Shown here in pieces: positions 31,211 to 41,497 of a stretch of DNA of 64,000 nt; the first letter of the stretch is position 1, and the number at the start of each line of letters is the position of its first letter. This DNA comes from Brevundimonas huaxiensis. Lineage in GTDB: Bacteria > Pseudomonadota > Alphaproteobacteria > Caulobacterales > Caulobacteraceae. The DNA lies in assembly GCF_014218725.1 (NCBI RefSeq), contig NZ_JABBJE010000001.1, positions 372,001-436,000 on the forward strand. Reading direction: 5' to 3'. Below the pieces are notes generated by a model, which was not told the origin of the DNA, searched no databases, and worked only from the letters and a program-made list of their open reading frames with translations. The translations under genes and the position numbers were made by a program.

Positions 31211-32506
31211 TCAGACCGTGACGGGTTGAGCCGTCAGACCGCGCACGCCGAAGACGCGGCGATAGCGTTCGATCTCAACGGGATCGCCGACCGCTTTCGC
31301 CGGATTGTCCGACAGTTTGACGGCGGGGCGACCGCCGGCCTCGACCACCTTGCAGACCAATGAGATCGGCTCCAACTCGGGCGCGAAGGCGGGCGAGCAG
31401 TCGCGGAAGTCGTTGGTCAGATTGGTGCCCCAGCCGAAGCTGAGACGGGCGCGACCGTGGAAATGGGCGTGGGTGGCCTCGATCCCGTCGATGTCCATGC
31501 CGTCGGAAAAGATCAGCAGCTTCTCCTTTGGGTCGCGCCCATGCGCGCGCCACCACTCAATCAACCGCTCGCCCGCCGGAATGGGCGGAGCAGAGTCGGG
31601 CCGGAAACCGGTCCAGTCCGCGACCCAATCGGGCGCTTGGTCCAGAAACGCCTCGGTGCCGAAGGCGTCGGGCAAAACGATCAGCAGATTGCCCGCATAG
31701 TGCCTGCGCCATTCGTCCAGCACCGCATAGGGCACCTGGGCCAGCGCCGCGTCGTCGGGCGCCAGGGCCGCCAGAACCATCGGCAGTTCGTGGCCATTGG
31801 TGCCGATGGCTTCCAGGTCGTTCTCCATGGCGTGCAGGACGTTGGACGTGCCGATGAAGGATTTGCCCAGACCTTCCTTCAACGCCTGAATGCACCAGCG
31901 TTGCCACAGGAAGCCGTGCCGCCGCCGCGTGCCGAAATCCGACAAGGCGAGGTTGGGCAGAGCGCGAAGTCGCTCGACCTTGGACCACAGCCGCGTCTTG
32001 GCGCGCGAATACAGGATATCCAGCTCAAACCGGCCCAGCCGCCGCATCCCGACCCGGCAGCGCAGCTCGTTCAGGATCGCCAGCGCCGGGATTTCCCACA
32101 GCGTCACCTCGGCCCAGGCGCCCGAAAAGGTCAGCACATACTGCCCATCCTGAACCGAAAGCTCGTAGTCCGGCAGGCGATAATCGGTCAGCCAGGCGAT
32201 GAAGTCGGGCGAGAAGATCTGCTTCACGCCATAGAAGCTGTTGCCCGCCAGCCAGACCAGTTCCTTGTTGGTGAATCGCAAGGTGCGGGCGTGATCCAGT
32301 TGCTCGCGCAGGGCGTCGACATCGATCTCGTCGGCCAGACGCACGGTCTTGGTGCGGTTGATGACCTGGAAGACGACCGGCACGTCGCGATGCTCGCGCC
32401 AGATCATCTGCAGCATCAGCAGTTTGTAGAAGTCCGTGTCCAGCAGGCTGCGGACGATCGGGTCCAGGCGAAAGCCGTGGTCATAGGCGCGTTTGGCGAG
32501 ATCCAT
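31211..32506 (-). CDS. pncB: Nicotinate phosphoribosyltransferase
   Basis: A 431-residue enzyme that converts nicotinate and PRPP to nicotinate mononucleotide in NAD salvage. Signature segments: [16 protein letters not shown] at the N-terminus, [19 protein letters not shown] with the catalytic His-containing loop, [11 protein letters not shown], and [11 protein letters not shown] near the end. The start at 32506 is 8 bp after the dinB stop, so pncB follows dinB in one likely transcript. The upstream open frame (to 32878) is a dinB antisense shadow. Confidence 0.95.
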   Translation of the reverse strand: MDLAKRAYDHGFRLDPIVRSLLDTDFYKLLMLQMIWREHRDVPVVFQVINRTKTVRLADEIDVDALREQLDHARTLRFTNKELVWLAGNSFYGVKQIFSPDFIAWLTDYRLPDYELSVQDGQYVLTFSGAWAEVTLWEIPALAILNELRCRVGMRRLGRFELDILYSRAKTRLWSKVERLRALPNLALSDFGTRRRHGFLWQRWCIQALKEGLGKSFIGTSNVLHAMENDLEAIGTNGHELPMVLAALAPDDAALAQVPYAVLDEWRRHYAGNLLIVLPDAFGTEAFLDQAPDWVADWTGFRPDSAPPIPAGERLIEWWRAHGRDPKEKLLIFSDGMDIDGIEATHAHFHGRARLSFGWGTNLTNDFRDCSPAFAPELEPISLVCKVVEAGGRPAVKLSDNPAKAVGDPVEIERYRRVFGVRGLTAQPVTV

Positions 32507-32514
32507 GCCCTGTC

Positions 32515-33783
32515 CTACGGCTTCAGCGCGCGGCCCGCCACCACCGCATCCTTGCCGAACTTCTCGCGCAGCACATCGATGGCGCGTTCGGTTTTCAAGG
32601 CGCGGGTTTCGGTGGTCTGGAACAGGCCGGCGGGCGCGTCCTCGGCGTCCTGCACATCCGCCATGCCGATGCCGATCAGACGATAGGGGCGGCCCAGCTC
32701 GGGTTTCAGCAGATCGCGCCCCGCGGCGAACAGGGCGCGCGCCGTCTGCACCGGGTCGGGCAGGGTGACGCGTCGGGTCACGATCTTGAAGTCGGTGCGC
32801 CGCAGCTTGAGCACCAGCACCCGGCTGGCGACGCCATCGCGCCGGGCCTTGGACGCCAGCTTTTCGCACAGGGGCCACAGCTCGGCCTCCAGCGCTTCGG
32901 CCGACGTCAGGTCTTCGTTGAAGGTGGTTTCGGCGCTCATCCCCTTGCGGTCGCGCTCGGGGTTTACGGCGCGGGCGTCGCGGGCATGGGCCAGATCGTG
33001 CAGGCGCAGACCGGATTCGCCGTAACGTTTGACCAAGTCGCGCACGTCGGCCCGCGCCAGATCGCCGATGGTCGAATAACCATCGCTGCGCAACGCCTTG
33101 CCGAACACCGGCCCGACGCCGGGCAGGGCGGTGACCGGACGCGGCGCCAACAGGGCCTGGGCGTTGGCGGCGCCGACGACGGAGAAGCCGCGCGGCTTGT
33201 CCATCTCCGACGCCATCTTGGCCAGAAAGCGGTTGGGCGCCAGGCCGATGGAGACGGTCAGGCCGGTCTCCTCCTCGATCTGTTTCTGGAAGCGGATCAA
33301 CTGCAACGCCGGCGGGCCGCCGTTCAGCCGTTCCGTGCCCGACAGATCGACCCAGGCCTCATCCAGCGACAACGGCTGGATCAAGGGCGTCAGCTGTCCC
33401 AACGCCCCCAGAATGCGCTGCGATTCGAAGACGTATTTGGTGAAGTCCGGCCGGATCACCACGGCCTCGGGACAGGCCTTAAACGCCTTGAACATCGGCA
33501 TGGCCGAGCCGACGCCATACTGGCGCGCGACATAGCAGGCGGTGGAGACCACGCCGCGTTTTCCGCCGCCGACGATGACCGGCTTGTCGCGCAGTTCGGG
33601 CCGGTCCCGCTTCTCCACCGAGGCGTAGAAGGCGTCGCAGTCCATGTGGGCGATCGACAGCTGGTCCAGTTCGGCGTCTGCGACCACGCGCCGCGATCCG
33701 CACGCCGGACAGCGGTTCTCGCGCGGCCCGGCGGGATCTTCGCCGGTCCACAGGCAGTCGCGACAGATGGCCTTGATGGCCAC
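32515..33783 (-). CDS. dinB: DNA polymerase IV with N-terminal zinc-ribbon
   Basis: A 422-residue Y-family translesion polymerase. Catalytic acidic residues: Asp48 and Asp50 ([12 protein letters not shown]) and Asp141-Glu142 (SLDEAW). The thumb helix-hairpin-helix is [13 protein letters not shown]. Residues 1-30 form an extension with Cys7, Cys10, Cys25 and Cys28, a CxxC...CxxC zinc ribbon not present in the E. coli protein; extensions of this type occur in other alphaproteobacterial DinBs. The C-terminus is not a clear beta-clamp motif, though LFQTTE is a candidate. No GTTC-N7-GTTC LexA box is visible in 33784-33889. pncB follows at 8 bp. Confidence 0.93.
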   Translation of the reverse strand: MAIKAICRDCLWTGEDPAGPRENRCPACGSRRVVADAELDQLSIAHMDCDAFYASVEKRDRPELRDKPVIVGGGKRGVVSTACYVARQYGVGSAMPMFKAFKACPEAVVIRPDFTKYVFESQRILGALGQLTPLIQPLSLDEAWVDLSGTERLNGGPPALQLIRFQKQIEEETGLTVSIGLAPNRFLAKMASEMDKPRGFSVVGAANAQALLAPRPVTALPGVGPVFGKALRSDGYSTIGDLARADVRDLVKRYGESGLRLHDLAHARDARAVNPERDRKGMSAETTFNEDLTSAEALEAELWPLCEKLASKARRDGVASRVLVLKLRRTDFKIVTRRVTLPDPVQTARALFAAGRDLLKPELGRPYRLIGIGMADVQDAEDAPAGLFQTTETRALKTERAIDVLREKFGKDAVVAGRALKP

Positions 33784-33889
33784 GCTTAAGGTCTCCGTAA
33801 GGTTGGCTTCACCCCAACTTAAGACTGGGCGCCTACGAATGCGACCAACGAGGCGTCCCGCGTTCGAGGGGCGCGCAGGTCAGGTGATG

Positions 33890-34251
33890 ATGTCCAAGAA
33901 AGTCCTCATCGTCGAGGATAACGAGCTGAACATGAAGCTTTTTCATGATCTGCTCGATTCCCAGGGCTATGAGACCCTGCAGACCCGCGAGGGCTTGCAG
34001 GCGCTCGCCCTAGCGCGCGCCCATCATCCCGACCTGATCCTGATGGATATCCAGCTGCCGGAAATTTCGGGTCTGGAAGTCACCAAATGGCTGAAGGACG
34101 ACGAGGAGCTGAACCACATCCCCGTCATCGCGGTCACGGCATTCGCCATGAAGGGCGATGAGGAGCGGATTCGTCAGGGCGGGTGTGAGGCCTATATTTC
34201 CAAGCCCATCTCGGTGATGCATTTCCTTGAAACCATCCGGCAGCACCTTGG

Positions 34252-34255
<4 letters not shown>
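33890..34255 (+). CDS. divK: Single-domain response regulator DivK
   Basis: A 121-residue stand-alone receiver. With start at 33890 the phospho-acceptor is Asp53 ([13 protein letters not shown]), as in Caulobacter DivK; a second ATG at 33887 would shift numbering by one. Further conserved residues are Glu9-Asp10 and Lys in YISKPI. DivK is phosphorylated by DivJ and dephosphorylated by PleC, and controls CtrA through DivL and PleD. It overlaps pleD by four bases. The preceding region (33784-33889) is divergent from dinB and holds TTAA at 33819 but no complete CtrA box that I can see. Confidence 0.95.
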
Positions 34256-35613
<1,358 letters not shown>

Positions 35614-35633
35614 CGCGAGCGCCCAGACAACGA

Positions 35634-35666
35634 AAAACGCCCGGCTGGAGACCAGCCGGGCGTTTT
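35634..35666. terminator. Bidirectional intrinsic terminator (pleD and rpmG)
   Basis: AAAACGCCCGGCTGG (35634-35648) and CCAGCCGGGCGTTTT (35652-35666) form a perfect 15-bp stem with loop AGA and A/T tracts at both ends, so it works for pleD (plus) and rpmG (minus). Confidence 0.94.
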
Positions 35667-35688
35667 CAATTCTGAGCGGATCAAGGCC

Positions 35689-35856
35689 TTACTTGATCTT
35701 GCCTTCCTTGAACTCGACGTGCTTGCGCACGACGGGGTCGTACTTCTTGACGACCATTTTCTCGGTCATGGTGCGGGCGTTCTTCTTGGTGACATAGAAG
35801 AAGCCGGTGTCGGCCGTGGAGTTCAGGCGGATCTTGATGGAAGCCGGTTTGGCCAT
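35689..35856 (-). CDS. rpmG: 50S ribosomal protein L33
   Basis: A 55-residue ribosomal protein found between the pleD terminator and 35856. It begins [17 protein letters not shown] and continues through [14 protein letters not shown] and [18 protein letters not shown], all diagnostic of L33. There are no cysteines, so this is the C-minus form. A well-formed promoter lies about 50 bp upstream. divK-pleD followed by rpmG matches the Caulobacter gene order as I recall it. Confidence 0.96.
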   Translation of the reverse strand: MAKPASIKIRLNSTADTGFFYVTKKNARTMTEKMVVKKYDPVVRKHVEFKEGKIK

Positions 35857-35904
35857 CGGAATTACCTCTGCGACGGCGAAAGCCGCTTAAAATAAGAGGC
35901 GCGG

Positions 35905-35932
35905 AACATACTCAGGATCGCCCCAAAGTCAA
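35905..35932 (-). promoter_or_regulatory. Putative rpmG promoter
   Basis: On the minus strand TTGACT (35927-35932) and TATGTT (35905-35910) are separated by 16 bases, about 49 bp before the rpmG start. It resembles a strong sigma-70 promoter, as expected for a ribosomal-protein gene. Confidence 0.55.
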
Positions 35933-35982
35933 CGGGCGCGATGCCACGTTGATGAGGCGCAACGCACATATAGTCTGACCGC

Positions 35983-36549
35983 ATGAAAATCGCATCCCTG
36001 CTGGCCGCCGCGGCCCTGATGTCTCTGTCGTCCGTCGGCGTCGCAACGGCCGATCCGGCTCAGTCCCAGGACAATTTCCTGGCGCGGTTGAACGCCCTGT
36101 GCGGCCAACGATTCGAAGGCCGTGTCGTCACCACCGACGCCGCCGATGCCAGGTTCGCCAGCGAGCGGCTGGTCATGCATGTCCGCGACTGCTCGCCGGA
36201 CGAGGTGCGCATTCCCTTCGCCGTGGGGTCGGATCGTTCGCGCACCTGGGTGGTGACCAAGACCGATGCGGGTCTTCGGCTGAAGCACGATCACCGACAC
36301 GCGGATGGCACGACTGACGTGCTGCATTGGTATGGCGGCGACACAGTCAACGGCGGCACGGCCGAGCGTCAGGAGTTTCCGGTCGACGCCGAATCGATCG
36401 CCCTGTTCAGCGAAAACGACGCGGCCGTCTCGACCACCAATGTCTGGGCGATGGAGGTTCATCCCGAGCGGATGTTCGCCTACGAGCTGCGGCGTCCCAA
36501 CCGGCATTTCCGCGTGGAGTTCGACCTGACCAGGCCGATCGTCGACTAG
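35983..36549 (+). CDS. Secreted protein of unknown function
   Basis: A 188-residue protein with a signal peptide (MKIASLLAAAALMSLSS to cleavage after ATA, about residue 23). The mature part contains two cysteines (LNALCGQRF and HVRDCSPDE), likely disulfide-bonded, followed by Asp- and His-containing segments (KHDHRHADGTTDVLHWYGGD). The C-terminus is beta-rich (NRHFRVEFDLTRP). I do not recognise the family. It is divergent from rpmG (126 bp) and convergent with the DUF5990-like gene (2-bp gap). Confidence 0.65.
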   Translation: MKIASLLAAAALMSLSSVGVATADPAQSQDNFLARLNALCGQRFEGRVVTTDAADARFASERLVMHVRDCSPDEVRIPFAVGSDRSRTWVVTKTDAGLRLKHDHRHADGTTDVLHWYGGDTVNGGTAERQEFPVDAESIALFSENDAAVSTTNVWAMEVHPERMFAYELRRPNRHFRVEFDLTRPIVD

Positions 36550-36551
36550 GG

Positions 36552-36965
36552 TCAGGTGGCGCGCCAGGCCCTGATCGGCCGCACGGTCGCGCAGGCGGGG
36601 CCGCCATCCTTGGCGCGGCCGGGCAGGACGACTTCCAGCACCTCGCCTTGGCGCGCCTGGGCCAGCAGATCGGCGGGAATGTCGTGGACGTCGATCTTGG
36701 CGCGTCGGCTCCATTCGCTGGCGTGCTGGCCTGCCGACGTGCCGATCGCGACATAGACGAACCGCCGCGTAGCGCCCTCGCGCCGCACGAAGGGGCCGGT
36801 CAGGCGGCCATCCTCGGACAGGGTGACGGGCGCGTCGAAGCTGATCGGGTCCGCGCTGGCGATGCGCGGCTCGACCGGCCTGTTCGCCTTGTCCTGCAGG
36901 CTGTAGGCGACGCCCGCGACCGGATCGGCGATCGTCAGGCGCAGGGTGATCGTTGTTCCGGCCAT
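36552..36965 (-). CDS. DUF5990-like protein
   Basis: A 137-residue beta-rich protein with no signal peptide or catalytic motif that I can identify. It begins TTITLRLTIADPVAGVAYSLQ and has APVTLSEDGRLTGPFV and FVYVAIGTSAGQ, which resemble DUF5990 family proteins. It follows the NUDIX gene after one base and is the third gene of the rnr-nudix cluster, so it is probably co-transcribed. The start at 36965 gives the family N-terminus; an in-frame start at 37058 would overlap the NUDIX gene. Confidence 0.6.
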   Translation of the reverse strand: MAGTTITLRLTIADPVAGVAYSLQDKANRPVEPRIASADPISFDAPVTLSEDGRLTGPFVRREGATRRFVYVAIGTSAGQHASEWSRRAKIDVHDIPADLLAQARQGEVLEVVLPGRAKDGGPACATVRPIRAWRAT

Positions 36966-36966
36966 G

Positions 36967-37668
36967 TCAGTCCCTGTGTTCCACGGTATGCCGACCCCGC
37001 ACCATCCGCACGAAGGGCAGGGGGCGGTTCGGGTGTTCCAACCGCTCGGCCAGTTCACCCAGCACGAAACGGGTGATGGCGGGCAGGTCCAGCGCGCGCG
37101 CCTCGTCCAACGGCAGCCAAGCGATCTCGTCCAGTTCGCCCGACCCTGCGGTCGGCTCGGGGCTCAGCAGGGCCTCGGCCGGGGCCATGAAGAACCGCGC
37201 GTCGAACCGCCGGGTCCGGCCGGGCGGCGTGATGGCGCGTGCGACATAGGACAGGACCGACAGATCGGGCAGGGCGCCCGCCTGGCGATACTCTCGCCAT
37301 GAGCCGGCGACGGAGGCGCGGGGCACCGGCCGCCCCAGAATCAGCCCTGTCTCCTCGAACGTCTCGCGCACCGCCGTCAGGGCCAGGGCGCGCGCACGGC
37401 GAGCGGGCAGTTCGCCTTCCAGCCGCCGCGCAACCTCGCCCGACAACTCACCCGCCGAGGCGGCGGTGAAGTCGCTGCGATCGATCCGCCCGCCCGGAAA
37501 CACCCATTTCGACGCCATGAACACATGGCCCGGCGCGCGCCGCCCCATCAGCACCTCGGGCCGATCGCCGCCGCGCGTCAGGATCAGCGTCGCCGCATCC
37601 TTCGGCCGCTGAGCCCCGCCGACACGCGGGGCGTCGGCCAGATCCTGAGCGGCGTCGAAAGGAGTCAC
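36967..37668 (-). CDS. NUDIX hydrolase
   Basis: A 233-residue Nudix protein. The N-terminal strands include DAATLILTRGG and MASKWVFPGGRID, and the Nudix helix is VRETFEETGLILG, with REtxEEtG intact. It should hydrolyse a nucleoside diphosphate linked to X; the precise substrate (NADH, CoA, ADP-ribose or other) is not clear. It overlaps the rnr stop by four bases, so the two are translationally coupled. Confidence 0.88.
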   Translation of the reverse strand: MTPFDAAQDLADAPRVGGAQRPKDAATLILTRGGDRPEVLMGRRAPGHVFMASKWVFPGGRIDRSDFTAASAGELSGEVARRLEGELPARRARALALTAVRETFEETGLILGRPVPRASVAGSWREYRQAGALPDLSVLSYVARAITPPGRTRRFDARFFMAPAEALLSPEPTAGSGELDEIAWLPLDEARALDLPAITRFVLGELAERLEHPNRPLPFVRMVRGRHTVEHRD

Positions 37669-39974
37669 TTGCGCTTGCCCTTCCTCACGCCCTTCAGGCC
37701 CCCGGAGGGTTTGGAGCCGTTGCGGGGCTTGGGGCCGCCAGGACGGTTTTTGCTACGCATGGGCGGGCCGTCGCCGCCTCTTCCGCGCATGCCGTAGCGT
37801 GGAGCCGGGGCGTTGGGATCGCGGGGTTCGGGCTCGCTGAGCATTTCGAACACCAGGCCGCCAGTGACGGGCGTGGCTTCGCGCAGCTTGACCTCGACCA
37901 TGCGGCCCAGGGAGAACCGTTTGCCGGTGCGTTCGCCGACCAAGGCGTGGGCGCGGTCGTCGTGGGTGAAGTATTCGCTGCCGAGCGTCGAGACAGGCAC
38001 CAGGCCTTCCGCGCCCGTGTCTTCCAGACGAATGAACAGGCCGAACCGCGTCACGCCGGTGATCCGCCCGACGAAGGTCGCGCCGACGTGCTCTTCCAGA
38101 TAGGCGGCGATGTAGCGGTCCATCGCATCACGCTCTGCGGCCATCGACCGGCGCTCGGTCATGGTCACGCCCTCGGCGATGGCCGGCAGTTCGGCGATCT
38201 CGCGATCCGTCAGTCCGTCCTTGCCCAAGTTCAGCGCCCGGATCAGTCCGCGGTGGACGATCAGGTCGGAGTAACGCCGGATCGGCGAGGTGAAGTGGGC
38301 GTAGCGATCCAGGTTCAGGCCGAAGTGGCCGATGTTCTCGGGGGAGTAGATCGCCTGCATCTGGCTGCGCAGGACAACCTCGTTGACCACGTCGGCGTGT
38401 TCGGTGTCGCGCGTTTCGTCCAGCAGCTTGTTGAACCGCTTGGTCGTACCCGGCTCGCCCTTGTTCCAGGGCTTGCCGATGGTCGATAGGAAGTCCGCCA
38501 AGTTGAAGATCTTTTCCTGACTGGGCGCGTCATGCACGCGATAGATCAGCGGCGTCTTCTTCTGCTCCAGCGTTTCAGCGGCGCAGACGTTGGCCTGGAT
38601 CATCATCTCTTCGATCAGCCGGTGCGCCTCCAGCGAAGCGCGTTTCTCGATAGACGCGATGCCGCCATCCGGGGCCATGCGGATGCGGCGTTCGGCCGAT
38701 TCGATCTGCAGCGGGCTGCGCTTCAGCCGGCCTTTCAGCATGGCGTGATAGGCGTTCCACAGCGGATAGAGGATCGCCTCCATGATCGGGCCGGTCGTGT
38801 CGTCCGGTTGTCCATCGATGGCGGCCTGCGCCTGTTCGTAGCTGAGCTTGGCGTGCGACCGCATCAAACCGCGCACGAACCGATGTCCGGTCTTTCGGCC
38901 GTCCTTGTCGAAGACCATCCGCACGGCGAGACAGGCGCGGTTCTCGCCCTCCTTCAGGCTGCACAGACCGTTCGACAGCAGTTCCGGCAGCATCGGCTCG
39001 ACGCGATCGGGGAAATAGGTCGAGTTGCCCTTGTCGCGCGCCTCGCGGTCCAGCTGGCTGCCGGGGCGGACGTAGGCGGCGACGTCGGCGATGGCGACCC
39101 AGACGATCCAGCCGCCCTCATTCTTCGGATCCTCATCGCGCGCCGCATAGACGGCGTCGTCGTGGTCGCGCGCATCAGCGGGGTCGATGGTGATGAAGGG
39201 AACCTCGCGCAGGTCCTCGCGGCCCTTCAGCGTCGGCAGGGCCTGATCCTCGGCCTCGCGTTCGACCGCTTCGGAAAAGCCGGTCGGGACGCCGTGGGCG
39301 TGGATGGCGATCAGGGAGGCGGCGCGGGGATCGTCCTCCTTGCCGATGTGCTCCAGGATCTTGCCGCGCTTGGGACCATAGCGCTGCTCGCCCTTTTCGA
39401 TGGCGGCCAGGACCAGGTCGCCGTCACGCAGGTCGCCGGACTGGGCCTGGGGCACCAGCAGCACGTCCTTGGAGCGGCGGTCGACCGGCTCGACGCGGGT
39501 TTCGCGCGCCGACTTGCGGATGACGCCCAGGACGCGGTTGGTCCCCACGTCCAGCTTCTTGATCAGCCGGGCTTCCCAACCCTCGGCGCCGCGCTGGAAC
39601 TTCACCAGCACGCGATCGCCCAGGCCAGGGGCGGCCTTGGACTTGTCGGGCATCAGAATGGCGCGCGGGGCGTCGGGACTGGCCTCGACCAGGCGAACAT
39701 ACAGTTCGCCGTCGCCGTCGCGTTCGATCACATCGGCGACGCCGACGGGGGGCAGGGCGCCGGCTTCGGAAAAGCCCTTGCGACCGCGTTTGGCCAGTCG
39801 CCCTTCGGCTTCCAGTTCGCGGATCATTTCGCGCAGGGCCCGGCGGTCGCCGCCTTTCAGGCCGAAATGGCGCGCGATGTCGGTTTTCTCGGCCGATCCG
39901 GCCTCGCGCAGAAAGGCGACGAGCGTGTCTTTGTCGGGCAGACCGGCGGGCGGCCTCTTGGATGATTTGGTCAT
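37665..39974 (-). CDS. rnr: Ribonuclease R
   Basis: A 769-residue 3'-to-5' exoribonuclease. N-terminal winged helix (LVAFLREAGSAEKTDIARHFG), cold-shock domains (about 80-230), then the RNB catalytic domain with ITIDPADARDHDDAV supplying the metal-binding Asp residues. The S1 domain is near residues 640-715 (FVGRITGVTRFGLFI), and the basic tail ends RKGKRK, which helps structured RNA degradation. First gene of the rnr-nudix-DUF5990 cluster. The start ATG at 39974 precedes the typical N-terminus. Confidence 0.95.
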   Translation of the reverse strand: MTKSSKRPPAGLPDKDTLVAFLREAGSAEKTDIARHFGLKGGDRRALREMIRELEAEGRLAKRGRKGFSEAGALPPVGVADVIERDGDGELYVRLVEASPDAPRAILMPDKSKAAPGLGDRVLVKFQRGAEGWEARLIKKLDVGTNRVLGVIRKSARETRVEPVDRRSKDVLLVPQAQSGDLRDGDLVLAAIEKGEQRYGPKRGKILEHIGKEDDPRAASLIAIHAHGVPTGFSEAVEREAEDQALPTLKGREDLREVPFITIDPADARDHDDAVYAARDEDPKNEGGWIVWVAIADVAAYVRPGSQLDREARDKGNSTYFPDRVEPMLPELLSNGLCSLKEGENRACLAVRMVFDKDGRKTGHRFVRGLMRSHAKLSYEQAQAAIDGQPDDTTGPIMEAILYPLWNAYHAMLKGRLKRSPLQIESAERRIRMAPDGGIASIEKRASLEAHRLIEEMMIQANVCAAETLEQKKTPLIYRVHDAPSQEKIFNLADFLSTIGKPWNKGEPGTTKRFNKLLDETRDTEHADVVNEVVLRSQMQAIYSPENIGHFGLNLDRYAHFTSPIRRYSDLIVHRGLIRALNLGKDGLTDREIAELPAIAEGVTMTERRSMAAERDAMDRYIAAYLEEHVGATFVGRITGVTRFGLFIRLEDTGAEGLVPVSTLGSEYFTHDDRAHALVGERTGKRFSLGRMVEVKLREATPVTGGLVFEMLSEPEPRDPNAPAPRYGMRGRGGDGPPMRSKNRPGGPKPRNGSKPSGGLKGVRKGKRK

Positions 39975-40020
39975 TATGTCTTTCGTAGCGCGGAACCGCG
40001 CCCTTGAGTAAATCTTGAGG

Positions 40021-40044
40021 GGTCAAATCTTGCGTGAGTTGACC
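40021..40044. promoter_or_regulatory. Inverted repeat upstream of the transsulfuration genes
   Basis: GGTCAA (40021-40026) and TTGACC (40039-40044) form a perfect 6-bp inverted repeat with a 12-bp spacer, about 49 bp before the cystathionine beta-synthase start. AAATCTTG occurs twice around the left arm. It could bind a regulator of sulfur amino acid metabolism or be a small RNA hairpin. It has no match that I recognise to a known SAM or SAH riboswitch. Confidence 0.35.
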
Positions 40045-40092
40045 GCGTGATGGCGGGGCTTCAGCTTCCGCCCGCCCCGAATGGAGTTTTCG

Positions 40093-41493
40093 ATGTCCCT
40101 GACCGCCCCCGCCCTGAGCGCGACCGTCTCGTCGCCGCTGGATCTGATCGGCAAGACGCCGATGGTGGAGGTGACGAAGATCGACACCGGCCCGTGCCGC
40201 CTGCTTCTGAAGCTGGAGTCCCAGAACCCCGGCGGTTCGATCAAGGACCGGATCGCCATCTCGATGCTGGACGCCGCCGAGCGCGAAGGCTTCCTGAAGG
40301 AGGGCGGCACCATCGTGGAGGCGACGGCGGGCAATACGGGCCTGGCGTTGACGCTGGTCGGTCGGGCCCGAGGATATAAGGTGCTTCTGGTCATCCCGGA
40401 CAAGATGTCCAAGGAAAAGATCCAGCATCTCAGGGCGATGGGCGCCGATGTTCGTCTGACGCGTTCGGACGTGCCGCATGGTCACCCGGAATACTACACC
40501 GACATGGCCGAGCGTCTGGCCCAGGGCATTCCAGGCGGCTTCTACGTCAACCAGTTCGCCAACGCCGCCAACGCCGAGGCCCATGTTAAGACGACGGGTC
40601 CGGAAATCTGGGAGCAGACGGGCGGCGACATCGACGCTTTCGTCGCCGGCATCGGCTCGGGCGGCACGATCACCGGCACGGCGCAGTTTCTGAAGAGCGT
40701 CGGCTCGAAGGCCCAAATCATCCTGGCCGATCCGGTCGGCTCGACCCTGGCCGGCATCGTCAACGACGGCGTGCCGGGACCGGAAGGCAGCTACACCGTC
40801 GAGGGAATCGGTCAGAATTTCGTGCCCGACACGGCGGACATGAGCCTGATCGACAAGGCCTATTCGATCCCCGACGCCGAGGCGATCGCCACGGCGCGCG
40901 AGCTGCTGCTGAAGGAAGGCATCCTGGCCGGCTCGTCGTCCGGCACCCTGATCGCCTCGGCCCTGCGCTGGTGCCGCGAGCAGACGGAAGCCAAGACCTG
41001 CGTCACCTTCGTCTGCGACACCGGGGCCAAATATCTCTCCAAGGTCTATAACGACGCCTGGCTGGCGGATCAGGGCCTGGGCGAGCGGGAAATCCACGGC
41101 GATCTGTCGGACCTGATCAACCGCAAATACGAGAAGGGCGACGTCGTGGTCGCCGGGCCGGGCGACACCCTGGACACCGCTTTCAAGCGGATGAAGGGCG
41201 CCGACGTGTCCCAGCTGCCGATCATCGAAGACGGCCGGCTGGTCGGCATCCTGGACGAAAGCGACCTGATCCGCATCATGAACACCGACGAAATCACGCG
41301 TAAGGAGCGGTTCGCCAAGCCGGTGGCCTCGGCAATGACGCGCGATCTGGACACGCTTCAAGTCAATGAGCCGCTGGACGCCCTGATTCCTGTCTTCGAC
41401 CGCGACCGCGTGGCCATCGTGCTGGACGGCGAGCGGTTCGTCGGCCTGATCACCCGCACCGACCTGATCAACCACCTCAGCCTGAACCGGTAA
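40093..41493 (+). CDS. Cystathionine beta-synthase
   Basis: A 466-residue PLP enzyme (fold type II) with a C-terminal pair of CBS domains. The N-terminal catalytic domain has PLP-Lys51 in NPGGSIKDR, and EATAGNTGLAL as the substrate-binding loop. The regulatory CBS pair (about 345-466) contains MKGADVSQLPIIEDGRLVGILDE. It condenses serine with homocysteine, giving cystathionine. The start at 40093 has GGAG six bases upstream; 40081 is an alternative. It is followed 4 bp later by cystathionine gamma-lyase, so together they run reverse transsulfuration from homocysteine to cysteine. Confidence 0.92.
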   Translation: MSLTAPALSATVSSPLDLIGKTPMVEVTKIDTGPCRLLLKLESQNPGGSIKDRIAISMLDAAEREGFLKEGGTIVEATAGNTGLALTLVGRARGYKVLLVIPDKMSKEKIQHLRAMGADVRLTRSDVPHGHPEYYTDMAERLAQGIPGGFYVNQFANAANAEAHVKTTGPEIWEQTGGDIDAFVAGIGSGGTITGTAQFLKSVGSKAQIILADPVGSTLAGIVNDGVPGPEGSYTVEGIGQNFVPDTADMSLIDKAYSIPDAEAIATARELLLKEGILAGSSSGTLIASALRWCREQTEAKTCVTFVCDTGAKYLSKVYNDAWLADQGLGEREIHGDLSDLINRKYEKGDVVVAGPGDTLDTAFKRMKGADVSQLPIIEDGRLVGILDESDLIRIMNTDEITRKERFAKPVASAMTRDLDTLQVNEPLDALIPVFDRDRVAIVLDGERFVGLITRTDLINHLSLNR

Positions 41494-41497
41494 GTCC

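Noticed and set aside
33784..33889. CtrA or LexA boxes upstream of divK and dinB
   Set aside because: Only one TTAA is present and no TTAA-N7-TTAA or GTTC-N7-GTTC could be found.
39975..40092. SAM-II or SAH riboswitch upstream of the cystathionine beta-synthase gene
   Set aside because: The conserved core sequences of these riboswitches are not present; only a simple inverted repeat is seen.
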